A stretch of DNA of 64,000 nt from Oikopleura dioica. Lineage: Eukaryota; Chordata; Appendicularia; Copelata; Oikopleuridae. The DNA is taken from contig OU015568.1 in the NCBI GenBank assembly GCA_907165135.1, positions 15,759,208 to 15,823,207 on the forward strand, read 5' to 3'. Position numbers and translations under genes: made by a program. Shown piece by piece: positions 39,201-51,018 of the stretch; the first letter of the stretch is position 1, and each line of letters opens with the position of its first letter. The notes below the pieces were generated by a model that ran no database searches, had not been told where the DNA came from, and saw nothing but the letters and a program-made list of their open reading frames with translations.

Positions 39201-41146
39201 CTATATAAAGTTTTGACATTTCAAGCGATTAAGATTTTCCAACTTTACACGTGTATTACAGATTCTCTAATTTCATCTAAGTCCATCTAACTCACCTGAG
39301 GGACGCATTTGAAAAACCACTTCCTCGTGAGGTGAGCGCTCGACAGCCACAGATGTTCGACCGGCTTTACAGACAGTATGGAGGTGCTCAGTCGATTTCA
39401 GATGTGCAGACATTCATTGCTGAGAATGTGTTCTCAAACATTCTCATATCCAGCAACACCTTGATTGGCGCTGGTGGCGGCTATCCGAAGATCACTCCCG
39501 ATATCACGAAAGAACTGATTTTCTTCGCTCTCGAAAAATTCAAACCTTATGTATTGCACTAAATTTTTCTCGTATCAAAGCTTGTTTAGGACATAAGCGA
39601 GGCAATACGATGGCTAGTGAAGGCAAAAGTTTGCAAGAAACTGCCCCGAACAGATGCGAAGAGTCTTGCATTTGAGACTGTCAAAGAGCTTGTTGAGAAT
39701 CAAATGGATGGACTGATCATTAACGAGTTCAGCAGGCAAAAATTCCAAGATCAGTTGATAAGAAAGAATGATTTCGTCAAGTCGGCCGACACTTTAAAAG
39801 AACTCGACTCAAAGCCTGTGGTGGAGTTGACAACTAAAGGAACAATGTCCGAATTTATAACCCTCGCTGAAGGGGTTGTAAATGGAAAGCTCACCGCGAC
39901 CAACATCATGCCAGAAAAAATACTCCTACTCTTATTGACCGAAAGGGAACGAAAAGACTTTCAAAAAGAAGCGGAGCGATTCAGAGATAAAACGTTCGAG
40001 GATCAAGAAGTTGAAATGGCGAGAAAAGCAAAAGATCATTACAAGCATTTGTTAGTGATGAGAGGAAACTACGAAATCGTCGACAAGTCGGTGAATCCAA
40101 ACAGCAGAAACGCAAGCGATAGAACTAATTCGCGAACGATGAATCTGATTCCTACAACGATTTCTATCGAAACAGGTCCGAGAAGCATCAATGAAGGCGA
40201 AAAAATTGCTCCAGTTTTCCGTGCGATCAAATACAGAATCCCCGAAGGCGGCAATCCTCTTGTGGATAAAAGACCGATGGCAAGAAAAGTCCTTCGTTAT
40301 TGCAATAAAGGCGATTACAGACCATCTGCTGCGAAGAAAATCGAAAACATTTGCCTGTGGATTGTTCAGATTTTGAGCAACGTAGGGGAGCTAGAAATAC
40401 TTCAAATATAATTGTTTTTTAAGGCCGGGGTCTCTGGAATGGATGTCTCAGCAATATTTGAAGATGCATTTAATAAAGGCAAATCGTTTGACCCAAAGGA
40501 AATTGCTGATTCGATAGAATTTCTTACAGAAGAAGGCTATATCTACAAACTTGGAATAGGAAAGGTTCCAGAATACTTTTTGATTTTTTTGCAAATCCTA
40601 GATAGAAAGATAGAATTCGAACCAGTAAAAGAAACTGAAAAATGTTTGCATTACAAGCATGCAAAAGAGTGGTTTATCGAGACTCCAACGACAGAGTCGA
40701 TCGAAAACAGAAAGAAGGATAAGAACGCACCCCTCATTCCACAAAAAGGAGTGGCCTTCGTTCAAGCTTGGAATGATTTTGACGGCGGAATAAGCAGCGA
40801 TGCTTTTGGCGCGATAATGTGCAATATCGTGGATTTGATTTCGTCAAATCCTGGAATAACGCAAGAGATGATTCTTACTCAAATTATTCACCGTATAGTG
40901 GGCCCCGCCAGGTAAGAAGTCCTGAATTATTGACTCTTGTTTGAGCCGTTCTTTAGCATTCTCGATCTGCTCGGAAGGTTGGAAAAGGTCGGCATTATTG
41001 AGCAAAACCGAGTGAAGAGACTTTCATCGTGCATGCCGTTTGAAGAGGATGACAACGAGGAAGAAAGTGAAGTCATTTATTACGAAATAACTGCTACTGG
41101 AATTGAAAAAACTGCTAGAATTATGGAAACTTTAGTTGACAAATAA
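33228..41146 (+). CDS. GTF3C1: General transcription factor 3C subunit 1 (TFIIIC largest subunit)
   Basis: Binds the B box of tRNA-type promoters to recruit Pol III (family knowledge). Exons: 33228-33722, 33802-34385, 34590-35776, 35814-36177, then 38220-about 39177, 39295-39546, 39589-40388, 40424-40912 and 40967-41146. Evidence: an N-terminal helix-turn-helix region; FERDML/GKLEAR-like winged-helix (VFAYAEYRGDAGFTQRDL, GKLEARNLIRKMKK); RLKAVHLYFWHLAH; LPLSIF-like HVPLSIFRKF; ENYW-like VESYWSELQAVCTTTPL; then across a 2-kb intron the GAAGLSPWLFSHLDRNWV segment and a C-terminal ILDLLGRLEKVGIIEQ. These follow the order of the animal protein. The intron 36178-38219 houses two minus-strand genes. 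It starts 102 bp after EXOSC2, with an AG acceptor at 33210-33211. Confidence 0.92.
36243..37126 (-). CDS. Nested gene b in GTF3C1 intron, unknown function
   Basis: Starts MSAESHPIPKPQQN at 37126 and ends FKAINEK-stop at 36243. An N-terminal helical stretch is followed by a beta-rich part (PKAVPVVIQRN, RWHKCCALKFKSIAV), TPEERR near 36530, and a last exon with VKSDPRF. It is paralogous to nested gene a: both end SDPRF...DI/DFK-x-EFKA/DFRA, share the WHKxCxxxF motif and have similar exon number. The junction after FQIDQG (near 36860) lacks a clear AG acceptor and may be frameshifted, so the model is tentative. No signal peptide or known domain. It is encoded opposite to its host gene. Confidence 0.5.
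37296..38077 (-). CDS. Nested gene a in GTF3C1 intron, unknown function
   Basis: Four exons on the minus strand, 38077-37916, 37872-37730, 37685-about 37466 and about 37415-37296, with GT-AG introns in consistent phase. The product begins MAELTPQPRGMPMQEEMPGQ, is acidic-to-helical at first (EENLTKEQKIAKQNLEAAF), then forms a compact beta-rich domain (FHLDIPVKCKMENG, SEWHKGCKFTFIVTTEG, YEIRFKVYSHYDKTEP) and ends DFRAMHFRK. No recognised family, no membrane helix or secretion signal. Clean splice sites argue it is real. Paralogue of gene b next door; the pair arose by tandem duplication within the host intron. Confidence 0.65.
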
Positions 41147-41254
41147 GTTTCCGCCTTTTTCCTGTTCAAAATGTTCAAATTCTTCACCTACTCAATCGTT
41201 CTTGATTTCAGATTTCTAATTGAAAAGAAGTGGAAGCAGAATGTTCAAATAAAT

Positions 41255-41560
41255 ATGGACGAAGTCGAACCAACTCAGCTTCCAACAACAGCTTCGCCGA
41301 AAACAGAAATCAACAACCAAAAGAATCAAACAATAACTGATCATTTCTTTGCCTTCCTCGACATTTGCGTTTCTGAAGTTGAGCTTTACTGGTATCAAGC
41401 AGGAACACAGGACAAATTACTGACGATCCAACTTGTTGCTTTGTTTATCATCTCTCTCGCTACAATCATTATTTGGAAGCGGACAAAGCCAAAGCTCATT
41501 GAATTTCAAGGATTTCAACAGATTGAGCGGAACACTGCTGCCAACAAAAAACAGAACTAA
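41255..41560 (+). CDS. Small single-pass membrane protein, 101 aa
   Basis: Starts MDEVEPTQLPTTASPK at 41255, after an AG acceptor (CTTGATTTCAG ending 41211). One strong hydrophobic segment, IQLVALFIISLATIIIW, lies near residues 66-82, followed by a basic KRTKPK stop-transfer; the N-terminal part is polar with NQT as a possible glycosylation site. An open frame continues upstream to 41171, but the acceptor favours 41255. Family unknown. It ends 2 bp before the EFL1 ATG, and begins 108 bp after GTF3C1, so it is a middle cistron of the plus-strand block. Confidence 0.65.
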   Translation: MDEVEPTQLPTTASPKTEINNQKNQTITDHFFAFLDICVSEVELYWYQAGTQDKLLTIQLVALFIISLATIIIWKRTKPKLIEFQGFQQIERNTAANKKQN

Positions 41561-41565
41561 AGATG
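41553..41565 (+). promoter_or_regulatory. Trans-splice acceptor abutting the EFL1 start
   Basis: The sequence CAGAACTAAAGATG places the stop TAA of the upstream membrane-protein gene (41558-41560), the dinucleotide AG (41561-41562) and the EFL1 ATG (41563) back to back. An AG directly before ATG is the expected acceptor for a spliced leader in a polycistronic transcript. Inference from position; no leader gene is present in this window. Confidence 0.5.
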
Positions 41566-44500
41566 CCACGACGCGTGCCCAATGAAGGTTTGCGATCCGG
41601 ATTTTTAGCATTTCTTCAATTTTTATAGTCATCGTCGAGCTTCAAAAGCAAACAGAGAGTGTCCGAAATGTTTCAATCGTTGCCCATGTTGACCATGGAA
41701 AGACGACTCTGGCTGATGGCCTAATTTCCTCAAACGGAATCATTTCTTCCCGCTCCATCACCGATCAGATGCGATACCTAGACTCACGTGAGGATGAACA
41801 GCTGCGTGGAATCACGATGAAGTCGTCAGTCATCTCCCTTCACCACAAAAACTCAGCTGGTGACTACTTGGTGAACTTGATCGACTCTCCTGGCCATATT
41901 GACTTCTCTTCCGAAGTTTCCACTGCTGTCCGTCTATCAGATGGCTGCCTCGTGGTCGTCGATGTGGTAGAAGGTGTTTGCCCGCAAACAAAAGCTGTAC
42001 TGAGGCAGGCTTGGTTGGAGCGGCTCAAGCCCGTTTTGGTTCTCAACAAAATCGATCGACTAATTTTGGAAAAGAAACTAACAATGTTGGAAGCATACCA
42101 AAGATTGAATCAGGTTCTTGAGCAAGCAAACGCAGCTGTGGCTCTGTTATTCTCCGCTGAAGTGATGCAGGAGAATTCAAGAGAACGAGAAAACGCTGAA
42201 AAAGATTCAGCTGAAGACATAGAGGACAACTGGACAACGGGAATCGGAGTCATTGATGATTCAAAGCTGTACTTTGCTCCAGAAAGTGGTAATGTCGTCT
42301 TTGGAGCGGCTTTTCATTCATGGGGCTTTACAATTGACTATTTTGCCGACATTTACGCAAAGAAACTTGGCGCTAGGAAAAATGTCCTCAAGCGCGCGTT
42401 GTGGGGCGATTACTACATCAATATGAAACAGAAGAAGATTGCAAAAGGAGCGCTAGAAAAAGGAAAAGACCCCGCATTTTGTACATATATACTCAAATAC
42501 TTCTACGAGATTTACAACCTGGTTGCTGATAAGAATAAAGAAAAATGTATGGCATTTGCTCAACAGCTCAAAATCAAAATTTATCCACGAGAGGAAAAGT
42601 CAATCATGACGTCGCCGGATTCATTTCTAACAACTCTTCTTGGTCAATGGTTGCCTATCAGTAATGCAGCTTTAGACGCTATCATTCAGCATGTTCCAAG
42701 GTTTTTACCGACTTTTAGCATCTAATTCAACCCGATACTTTTAGTCCAAAACGTCTTCCAGCTGATAGAATTGAAAAATTACTTCGTTCTGATCAATCTC
42801 CTCCCGACGAAATTGTCAAAGCGTTTTCTCAGTGCGACAGGGATTCTGACGTCAAAGTTTGTTTCATTTCAAAGATGATTGCTGTGCCTAAAACTGAGCT
42901 TCCTCAAAATCGAAGGGGTCCGCTTACAATGGAAGAAATCCGTTCTCGCCGAGCAGCTGCAGAGGAAGCTGCACGGAAAACACTAGCCATTACGGAAGAT
43001 GAGGTTAAGGACTCTTCTGTGGAAAGGTCAGCGAGCTCGGAAGAGTCGCATGTGTTCATCGCGATCGGACGAGTTTTCAGTGGCAGTCTGCGTAAAGGTG
43101 ATGTGGTATTTGGTCTGGGAGCAAAGCATCGTGTAGGAGACTCAACTTACTCGGAGGAAATAACCATCGGAGAGCTCTATCTCGTCATGGGTAGAGATTT
43201 GGTGTCTATCGACGTAGCTCCGGCTGGATCCTTAATTGGAATCGGAGGAATCAAGGAATCCTCGAATATGATCATCAATACTGGAACGCTCTCAAGCACC
43301 TTGAACTGCCCTTCATTCGCACCTGTTTACATGGAAGCTGTGCCGATCCTTCGTGTTGCCGTGGAGCCCGAAGACCTTATGGACATGGAAAAGCTTCGAG
43401 AAGGTATGAGGCTTTTGAATGTTGCTGATCCATGCGTCGAAATTATGGACACAGCGACAGGAGAGCTCGTGCTTGGAGCTTGCGGTGAGGTGCACCTTGA
43501 AAAATGCCTTGACGACCTCGAGAAAATTTACTCAAAGATCAAAGTTGTTAGATCTGCGCCGATCGTTCCGTTCAGAGAAACTCTTATTGAGCCTCCAAAG
43601 GTGGATGAGCTGGGGGAAAACTTCGGTCAGCAACAGAAAAACTTTATGAAGAAGTTTCTCGAAATGGAAAGCCGTGGTCAAAAATTGGAGGATGACGAAA
43701 ATGACAGGGAGGAGATAGATCAAGCTTCCGGCTCCGTCTCTCTATATACTATCAATCGACAGGCGCGGATTAAAGTCCAAGCTTTTCCACTGCCTTCAGC
43801 TGTCCGCATTTACTTAGAAGAGAAATCAGACGATATACGATCGATTGTCCTTGGAAAGTCCTCCTTAGATGAAGTGGAGAAGTTACGCTCAAATTTGATG
43901 GGTGCTTTTCACAAAGCTGGGTTTGCGAAATCCTCGGCAACTGTCGATCAAATTATTGCATTTGGCCCCGAAGGATTTGGACCTAATATCTTGCTGAATA
44001 TGGTCGAGGTATGCTCTTGAATGTTAAGACACTAATACTTTCTTTTTTAATTAGGGGTATGAAGATAGGTCAAATTTTTGGAGCGAGAAGCAGCAAAATA
44101 TCAAAAGCTTAGATCAACAGCTCATTTCAGGATTTCAAGTCGTTGCTAGTTCTGGACCGATGATGGAGGAGCCCATGGCGGGTGTTGGTTTCAGGTGTGA
44201 TTCTCTTTTTCCTACACCTTGAGTAAGGCGGATATTAAGACTGCTCGAATGGGAAGTTTTCCAAGACGATAATTTCGACATCACCCTCACATCTGGGCAG
44301 CTTATGAGCACTGTAAAAGAAGCCTGTAGAAAATCTTTCTCAATCTTGCACAAGCGACTTCTCGCTGCGATGTACACGTGCGAGATTCAAGCATCGTCGG
44401 AAGTCCTGGGAAAAGTGTATGGAGTCATTGGAAAGCGCGATGGAAAGATTCTGGAAGAGGATATGGTCGAAGGAGCGGACTTGTTCAACATCAAAGCGGC

Positions 44501-44870
44501 TATTCCTGTCATTGAATCGTTCGGATTTGCTGATGAAATAAGAAAGGTAAGAATTTTTTTGATTGGGCGAGGTTAAGAAAGATTTCTTTAGAAAACATCT
44601 GGCTTAGCGTCGCCTCAGCTTCGTTTTAGCCACTGGAGCGAGGTCGAAGGGGATCCTTGGTGGGTGCCTACAACCGAAGAAGAAATTCAGGTCCGTTCAC
44701 GAGTTTTTTTGCCTATAAAAACAAGAGTTCAGCACTATGGTGAGAAGGCAGACTACGAATCAACAGCGAAGAAATACATGAATCTGATAAGAAAGCGCAA
44801 GGGTCTTTGGATCGAGCAAAAAGTAGTTGAACACGCTGAGAAACAGCGAACGATAACGAAGAATAAGTAA
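41563..44870 (+). CDS. EFL1: Elongation factor-like GTPase 1
   Basis: GTPase that, with SBDS, releases eIF6 from pre-60S ribosomes in the cytoplasm (family knowledge). Exon 1, MPRRVPNE (41563-41587), joins the main exon at 41629. G motifs: [14 protein letters not shown] (G1), RGITMKSS (G2), [11 protein letters not shown] (G3) and NKIDRL (G4). The MDSREDEQ-like [14 protein letters not shown] and SNGIISSRS segments are specific to EFL1 rather than EF2. The insertion domain of EFL1 follows (REREN...EDIEDNW), then domain II ([19 protein letters not shown]), domain III-IV ([23 protein letters not shown]) and a C-terminal G domain ([19 protein letters not shown]). There is no diphthamide-interacting EF2 tip motif seen. 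Introns are short (42700-42745, about 44010-44055, about 44195-44230, about 44549-44592). Downstream in an apparent operon. Confidence 0.93.
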
Positions 44871-44989
44871 TGGAAAATGTGCTAAAATAGTTATTCTGAA
44901 TAGTTCAAATCAACTTCAAATGCTGCTTTAAAACTTCTAGCTTCTCAAGATTCTTGATTCAGATGAAATAAGACTTCCGAACTCGAAAC

Positions 44990-47900
44990 ATGCCTCAGTT
45001 CTTTTGTATTTTCTCCGATACGCTCGTTCGCGAGCAACCCTCAGACGAGGAGTACTTCGAAAGTGTCACTTTTCAATTTCCAATCAGCCTTCAAGCGTTG
45101 AAGATTTGTGCTTTTGGTGCTCCTGTTCCTGGAAATTCTGAGATTCGCTCGGCAACAGAGCCTCCAAACTTCAAGTTTGAAATTTTCGCTGTTGATACAA
45201 AAAATGAAGAAGCAGCGCTTCTCGTGCCGGTCGGCAACGGATCTTACCATTCCGCCAGCGATTCTACCGATTTCCACTTGAAGCCCATCATGACTAACCA
45301 AATCCTAATCCGGGGGAATTACACCTCTATATCTTTGGCAATCTACGGAAACTCATCGAAGTTCAAGCCGAAAGAAGAAGTAAAAGAAGAAAAGATGTCT
45401 TCCCATAGATCACGAGATGACCGGGATAGAGGTAGCTCAGATAACGACGACGATAGATACGACGAGTGGGCTTATGTGAAGCATGTGCGAGACTCCCACC
45501 AAGATAAGATTTATCCCATCACGCTGGATTCAGACTTGCCTCTTTCTGATTCCGATGAGGAACAAGAGCCTAGAATGGCCCTCCCACTAGCGGCCCCGAC
45601 TCTGCCACAAGCAATCGCTGCACAGGGCAATCCTGGAGAAGTGAAATCGGAAGAGCTTGATCCTGAAGTCAAAGCTGAAATGGAGAGAGCACCACCGGTG
45701 AGCTCGAGACTATCGCCGACAGAACTTCCTCAAGGCAGGGTAGACAGACGTCTTTTGCAATTAGTTATTGAGCATAAAAACTAGATGAAACAGGTTATGA
45801 TAGAAGATCTTCGAACATTTGTAGGAATTTTCCGATTAACGTAATCGGATAGCGAATTACAGACGTCTTCATACCGTAAAATCGATTGAGACAGCGTCTT
45901 TCTCCCTTTAAAAGCATCGCCCAAGACACTTCTTCCGATTCATCTACTGTCAGAAAAGAACGAGGATGTTTCCGCCGAAGAAATTCAAAAGTCAAACGAG
46001 CCCTCTCTCGCTCGATTGATCGCAATCATCAAGGAGCTAAAGCCTGATTCAGAGACGGTCCGGAAAGTCTCACTTCTTGAAGAATCATGCGAATCCGTGC
46101 CGACTTGGCTTTCCGCTGTAGATGACACTTCGGCTATCAAGTTTGTCAATGAAGTATCGAGCACGCTCCGAAGCCATTTTACAAACATGGAACTGCCACC
46201 GGCAGCTACCGTTCGACTATTGAAAGCTGGACTTCGACTGGTTACGCTTATTGCCGCCGTCAGTGAGCGCTTTGCGAAAAGACTCCTCTCTATCGGAGTT
46301 CTGCAACGATTAATTTACCTCTTGACTTTGAAGGACTTCGCATCGCCGATGCAGCTCATGACACTCAGTGCAATTGATCAGTTAATTTCATGGCCTTTTG
46401 GAATGCACGCCTTCCTGAAGTTTTCTTTATGTCAAGAGTTGAGAGGTTCCGGTTATGAGCACATCGTTCGTCTCATTCTTCGAAAGCCAACAGTCCGAGT
46501 ATCGTACGCTTGTGGTCAGATTCTAACGAAAGTCGACGTCTATCGTTCTGCCTTTGAGCTCAAGAACTTGATGAAGGAACTCATGAAGACATCGCCCTTC
46601 GCCGACATGAACATCGATGAGGATACATCAGTGCCTAAACGAAGAGATGACGCCGAGAATGTGGATTCAGATACCGAAGACCAAGGTGAAAAAATGGAAG
46701 AGTCAGCTGCTGATCCAGAACTTTTCAACTGCGATATGGAACATATCATTCCATACGACTCAATTCTTGCGACGAAGGAAACATGTACGAGAATCGTCGA
46801 GCTTATTGAGGATATTGTCAAGATCATCAAAGATCCATCTGTTGTCACTCTTCTTGCAATAAAAGAGCTTCCCAATGGCAGTACCAAGACTCTTTCAAAT
46901 AAGGGCAGAGTTTTCATCTCTCGGCTTCTTGATAGTGTTGGAATCGTGAAGATCTGTCTCGGGCTACTCCATTTTCCATATTTATCGCAACACATTCATG
47001 TTTACGCCGCCCTGGCAAGTCTTTTGAGAGAGCTCACAACGTCAAAAGAAGGCGTTCTCCTTTTCGCAGCTGATTTTAAATCGTCTAATCTTCTTGTCCA
47101 AGCTCTACTCGCATCTGGCACAAGTCCGGATTCAGATGCCCATCGGTGCTCGTTTATTGAGCCGGTGTATTTAGCGATGACACTTGCGACGAGTTTACAA
47201 ACAGTCGGATTCTTGGACGAATTAGTTAATCCTGCCCCTGAAAAATGGTCTCAAAAATACTGGAGTCCTCTACAAGGAGTAATGGCTATATTTTCTGGCT
47301 CAGACTACCTTTCCGAGCAAGCGGCAAACATCTGCGCGGATCACTGCAAACTTATACTGAATGTGATGAAGACGAATGGCCCAGCAAGTATTCAAGCTGC
47401 TGAACTTTTACACAGCGCGCTTGAGAACTCCTCTAATGTCTCGTGGCTTGAACCGTACCTGACAGAATTAAACCTAATTATGGAAAGCGACAATCAGATA
47501 TTGGACGTGTTCAACAAAGTCTTCACTGGTCAAGTGCAATTCACGACCAAAAACGCTCTTGTAAACATACGTCGACTAGCGGAAGCGTTGGAATTCGGGG
47601 TCTCAATTGAAATCATTCACGGGCCGTCAATGTCGTTTTACGTTCGAATGTTGGAATCATTACTTGACAGCGATCAATCTATCATGATCGGAATCAGCAA
47701 CAACATCATCGATGTTTTGACGGCTACTCTCGAATCTATCTCCAAATGTATCACTTTCAATTGCATCGCGAATCAACCATTGCCTCTAAAGAGTCATATT
47801 CAAGCGAAACAAATTATCATGTCAGCCCTTCGATCTACGAAAAAAGTGTTGATGACAATTACAAACGCGGGCTTCAGCTATCCGGAAAAGAAGCTCTGCT

Positions 47901-50449
47901 CGAATGTGGTCGAAATATTCGCGAAATGCTGGACACTTATCAACTATGGAAGTGATTTAATAGAAGACCAGTGTGAGTTGACTTGCGATGTGCTCGAAGA
48001 GTTCTTAAAAAATCCGGAAAAAGCTACAGATCTGAACTCCTCCTCTTGGTACGTTCTTCTCAGCTCCGTGTCAGAAGTACTTATGCAGAATCCTGCCTAT
48101 TCTATACCGGCGATGACTCTCTTCCAGCGAATTCTCCCATGCTCCCCTGAAGATCCATATTTGAAGATTTGGCGCGTGATAATGGAACAAGATTTTGTCC
48201 TTACGGAGAACATTCTTGAGTTCTTGTATGCGTTTGCGCACTCTGGCCATGTCGAAATTTCAGAACTCGCGACGAATGTTCTTCTTAGAGTTAGTTTGAT
48301 AAAAAGTGAAATTATTAGGTAAAAACTATCCTCGACTGCGATTAATATGAATTCAGTGATCTCTCATCAAAAATAAGGCAGAAATTCGCCCCAATTAGTA
48401 CTCATGAAAATGGAGAATCGAAACCAACAACGGAAAAGGCAAAGGATGATAAATTCAGCGAGCTTTGGAATTGGCGCAGATCAGCCAAGCTACTCGAAAA
48501 TATTGTCCAGCCGAAGACGTATTCCGCTGAGGAGACAAATGCGCTCATCGACTCAAGGTAAATTTCCTCTATCTTAGGGAAAATTTTCCATGATTCTCAC
48601 TTTATCTTTAGCGTAAATTTAAGTTTATATTTTACTTTTTACATAAGTTTTCTGACAAACCAGGATCATTGACGACGATTTAGATCCTTTAAAAATTGAA
48701 ACTTTCCATAGCAAAGTATTTTCAGCCTCATGGCAATAACGAAAGCTGCCATCGATTGCCACAGTGAGCATGATAACTCGCCAACCTCCTCAATCGTTGG
48801 ACTTTTCTTCACCCTTGCTGAAACTGGCCATTTGACAAATACTGAGTATATTTCCATACTAACGACTGGCTGCGACCTGATAGGTAAAAAGTTTACAATA
48901 GGTATGTCTGGTGTCCACGCTTCTCATTTCTCGGTGGCTTCTAAGCTTGGATAACCAGGCTTATTTTTCCGTTAATCGAGTCTCGGGTATTAATGGTTTT
49001 CTAGCGCAAAAGCGACCAATGTCAATGGGAATGATGTCGTGCTTGATGGAGTTGATTATCCTCGCAGGACGCCGAGGAAATCTTGAAGTCAAGAAACTGC
49101 TCCGGGAAAAAGTCCAACGCTCTCAATTGAAGCAGTTCTTGAGCTCGTATTTTGGACACATCGCCCGAGTGGGAAAACAAGTGCTCGACGCAGACATTTT
49201 CATTCTATATAATTTTATTCGGATGATTGTCTCGTCTCTTGAGAAAACCGACCTGACGCCAATTTTCCAGGGCCCGGACTCGCCATTCAAAGGTGACGAA
49301 ATCCTTACTCAGGTTGACCTGGATTAAAAATTAATTTCTTCAGGATTCATGAAAAGCTGGGCGAAAATTTCGACAGAAATCGATGAATCCGAGCGCGCCA
49401 AGATTGAAGAGGTCGATCAGTTTTTCACGACGCTGACGAATCCATTCTTCTTTGAAATCGATTCTCCGCCTATCAAAGACGATTCGGACGAGTTTGAGAG
49501 CTATTCCAATACTGTCGACTTTACTGGCGATCTTATTTACAAGCCAATTTTGTCCGAAGATGTATCCGCTGAAGAGTGAGCCAAATTCTTTCGTTTGATA
49601 AATAACTATTTTTCCAAGATTTCTTCTTTCAAATATCGACTTGCTGGAAATTTCCCGGGAACTGACAAATATCAAACTAGAAGAAGAAATCGAGAAACTA
49701 CTGATTGAGCCCGAGATTACATGTATCACCGAGGAGGACCAGAAACAAGAGACATTTTCAACACGAATTGGCCGTAGCATGACTCTCCAGCGTCGAAATG
49801 AACAAGAAAAGTAAGTGGCAGATCTACATGCTTATCTTATTCAATTTCCCAGACGACGAGCAAGAGCTGCTGCACGACCAGGACAGAGCATGAGAAGACC
49901 AGGAAGACCATCTGCGATGCATATTGACGATTTCAATAAAGAAGAAAGCGACAGTGATAATGGTAAGTTGATAAAACGAATTTTTCTAAAATCCAATAAA
50001 GATCGCGGTCGTCATTATTCTGGCGGCGGCGGTGGCGGAGAAGGATACCGTGGAGACGCCTACCGCAGTGACCGAGGTGATAGAGATAGGGACCGTTCTC
50101 TCTCTCCAAGGTAAGAAAGAGCCGAACGAGAATAGAATGAAGTCATATAAATAGATATCGCGACCCTCGTGACCGTGGCGATCACCAAGGAGGGTACCGT
50201 GGAGGCGACCGTGATCGCGACAGAACGAGAAGCCCACCTGGACGCCGTGGTCCACCCGATTACGACAGGCCAGATGGCGACAGCCGTGGACCGCCTAGAA
50301 GAGGTGGATACAGAGGGGGCTATCGAGGCCCGCCTCGTGATCGGGACAGTCATCACGCCTATTCCGGAGTCTACAGAGGATCACCAGGTGGACGAGGTCG
50401 AGGGCGCAGCTTCCGTGGCTCGAGTGACAGAGGCCGTGGCAGATTTTAG
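44990..50449 (+). CDS. VIRMA: Virilizer-like m6A methyltransferase-associated protein
   Basis: Scaffold of the nuclear WTAP-VIRMA-METTL3/14 complex that writes N6-methyladenosine near 3' UTRs and stop codons (family knowledge). The start MPQFFCIFSDTLVREQ at 44990 matches the N-terminal LFLDTF-like domain, followed by FHLKPIMTNQILIRGNYTSISLAIYG (compare the LRGWYNCLTLAIYG region). A charged acidic linker with RSRDDRDRG comes next, then a long HEAT/ARM-like helical region (46016-48319), helical C-terminal exons to 49800, and a tail RPSAMHIDDFNKEESDSD followed by RGG/RD-rich repeats ending GRGRF at 50447. The RPSxHxDDF tail is diagnostic. The junction near 45720-45900 is not resolved. It starts 119 bp after EFL1, with an AG at 44961-44962. 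Confidence 0.88.
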
Positions 50450-50630
50450 ATCAATTTCCTTCATTGAATTTAGTTCATTCTTTACTACTTGTGATCTCTA
50501 TGCTTAAACTGACCTAAATAACTTCTTTCTCAACTGATCTTTCCCCATGCTTAAAAACTGCTCTAAATCCAGACCACTGCTTATTAAAAATTACAAAAAA
50601 ATTGAAGCAAATCTCCTTTAGAAATTCTAA

Positions 50631-51018
50631 ATGGATTCAAGTGCTAATGATCCAGCAGCACAGGGATATTCCTACGAGGCTGATCGTCCTGAAAGGTGCA
50701 CTATTTAATCTTTAAGCTCATTTTAGGGAATATTAAGCTACGACGATGGCGAGGAACTATCAACAGAAGATATTCATCGTCTCCTGGCTGCATTTATCAT
50801 TTGTGTCATCGCTACTCTCGCTCATAAAGGTACCAAATACCCGAATTCTATCAACCACTACTTATTCTCCAGGCGACATCTTTTGGACATTGATGTTTTT
50901 CTTCTCAATCCTTCTCTGCGGAATCTGGTGGGCTTCTGACAAAACTGACAATCTGTACCAGTCTTTCACGAAGAAACCAACTTTGAGCCAGCGATATCAG
51001 TTTCACGACGAGTTCTAG
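50631..51018 (+). CDS. Small two-helix membrane protein, about 100 aa
   Basis: Exons from MDSSANDPAAQGYSYEAD at 50631, across introns near 50695-50738 (acceptor ATTAAG) and 50829-50872, to a stop at 51018. A helix HRLLAAFIICVIATLA is separated by a short HKGD turn from a second, IFWTLMFFFSILLCGIWWA, followed by a soluble tail. No family recognised; length and hairpin topology resemble small ER or complex-assembly proteins. Sixth gene of the plus-strand block, 181 bp after VIRMA with AG at 50620-50621. Confidence 0.65.

Noticed and set aside
49986-50507. Minus- and alternative-frame ORFs over the RGG tail of VIRMA
   Set aside because: They are shadows of Gly/Arg/Asp-rich coding sequence; the plus-strand frame ending GRGRF is the one that joins the VIRMA exons.
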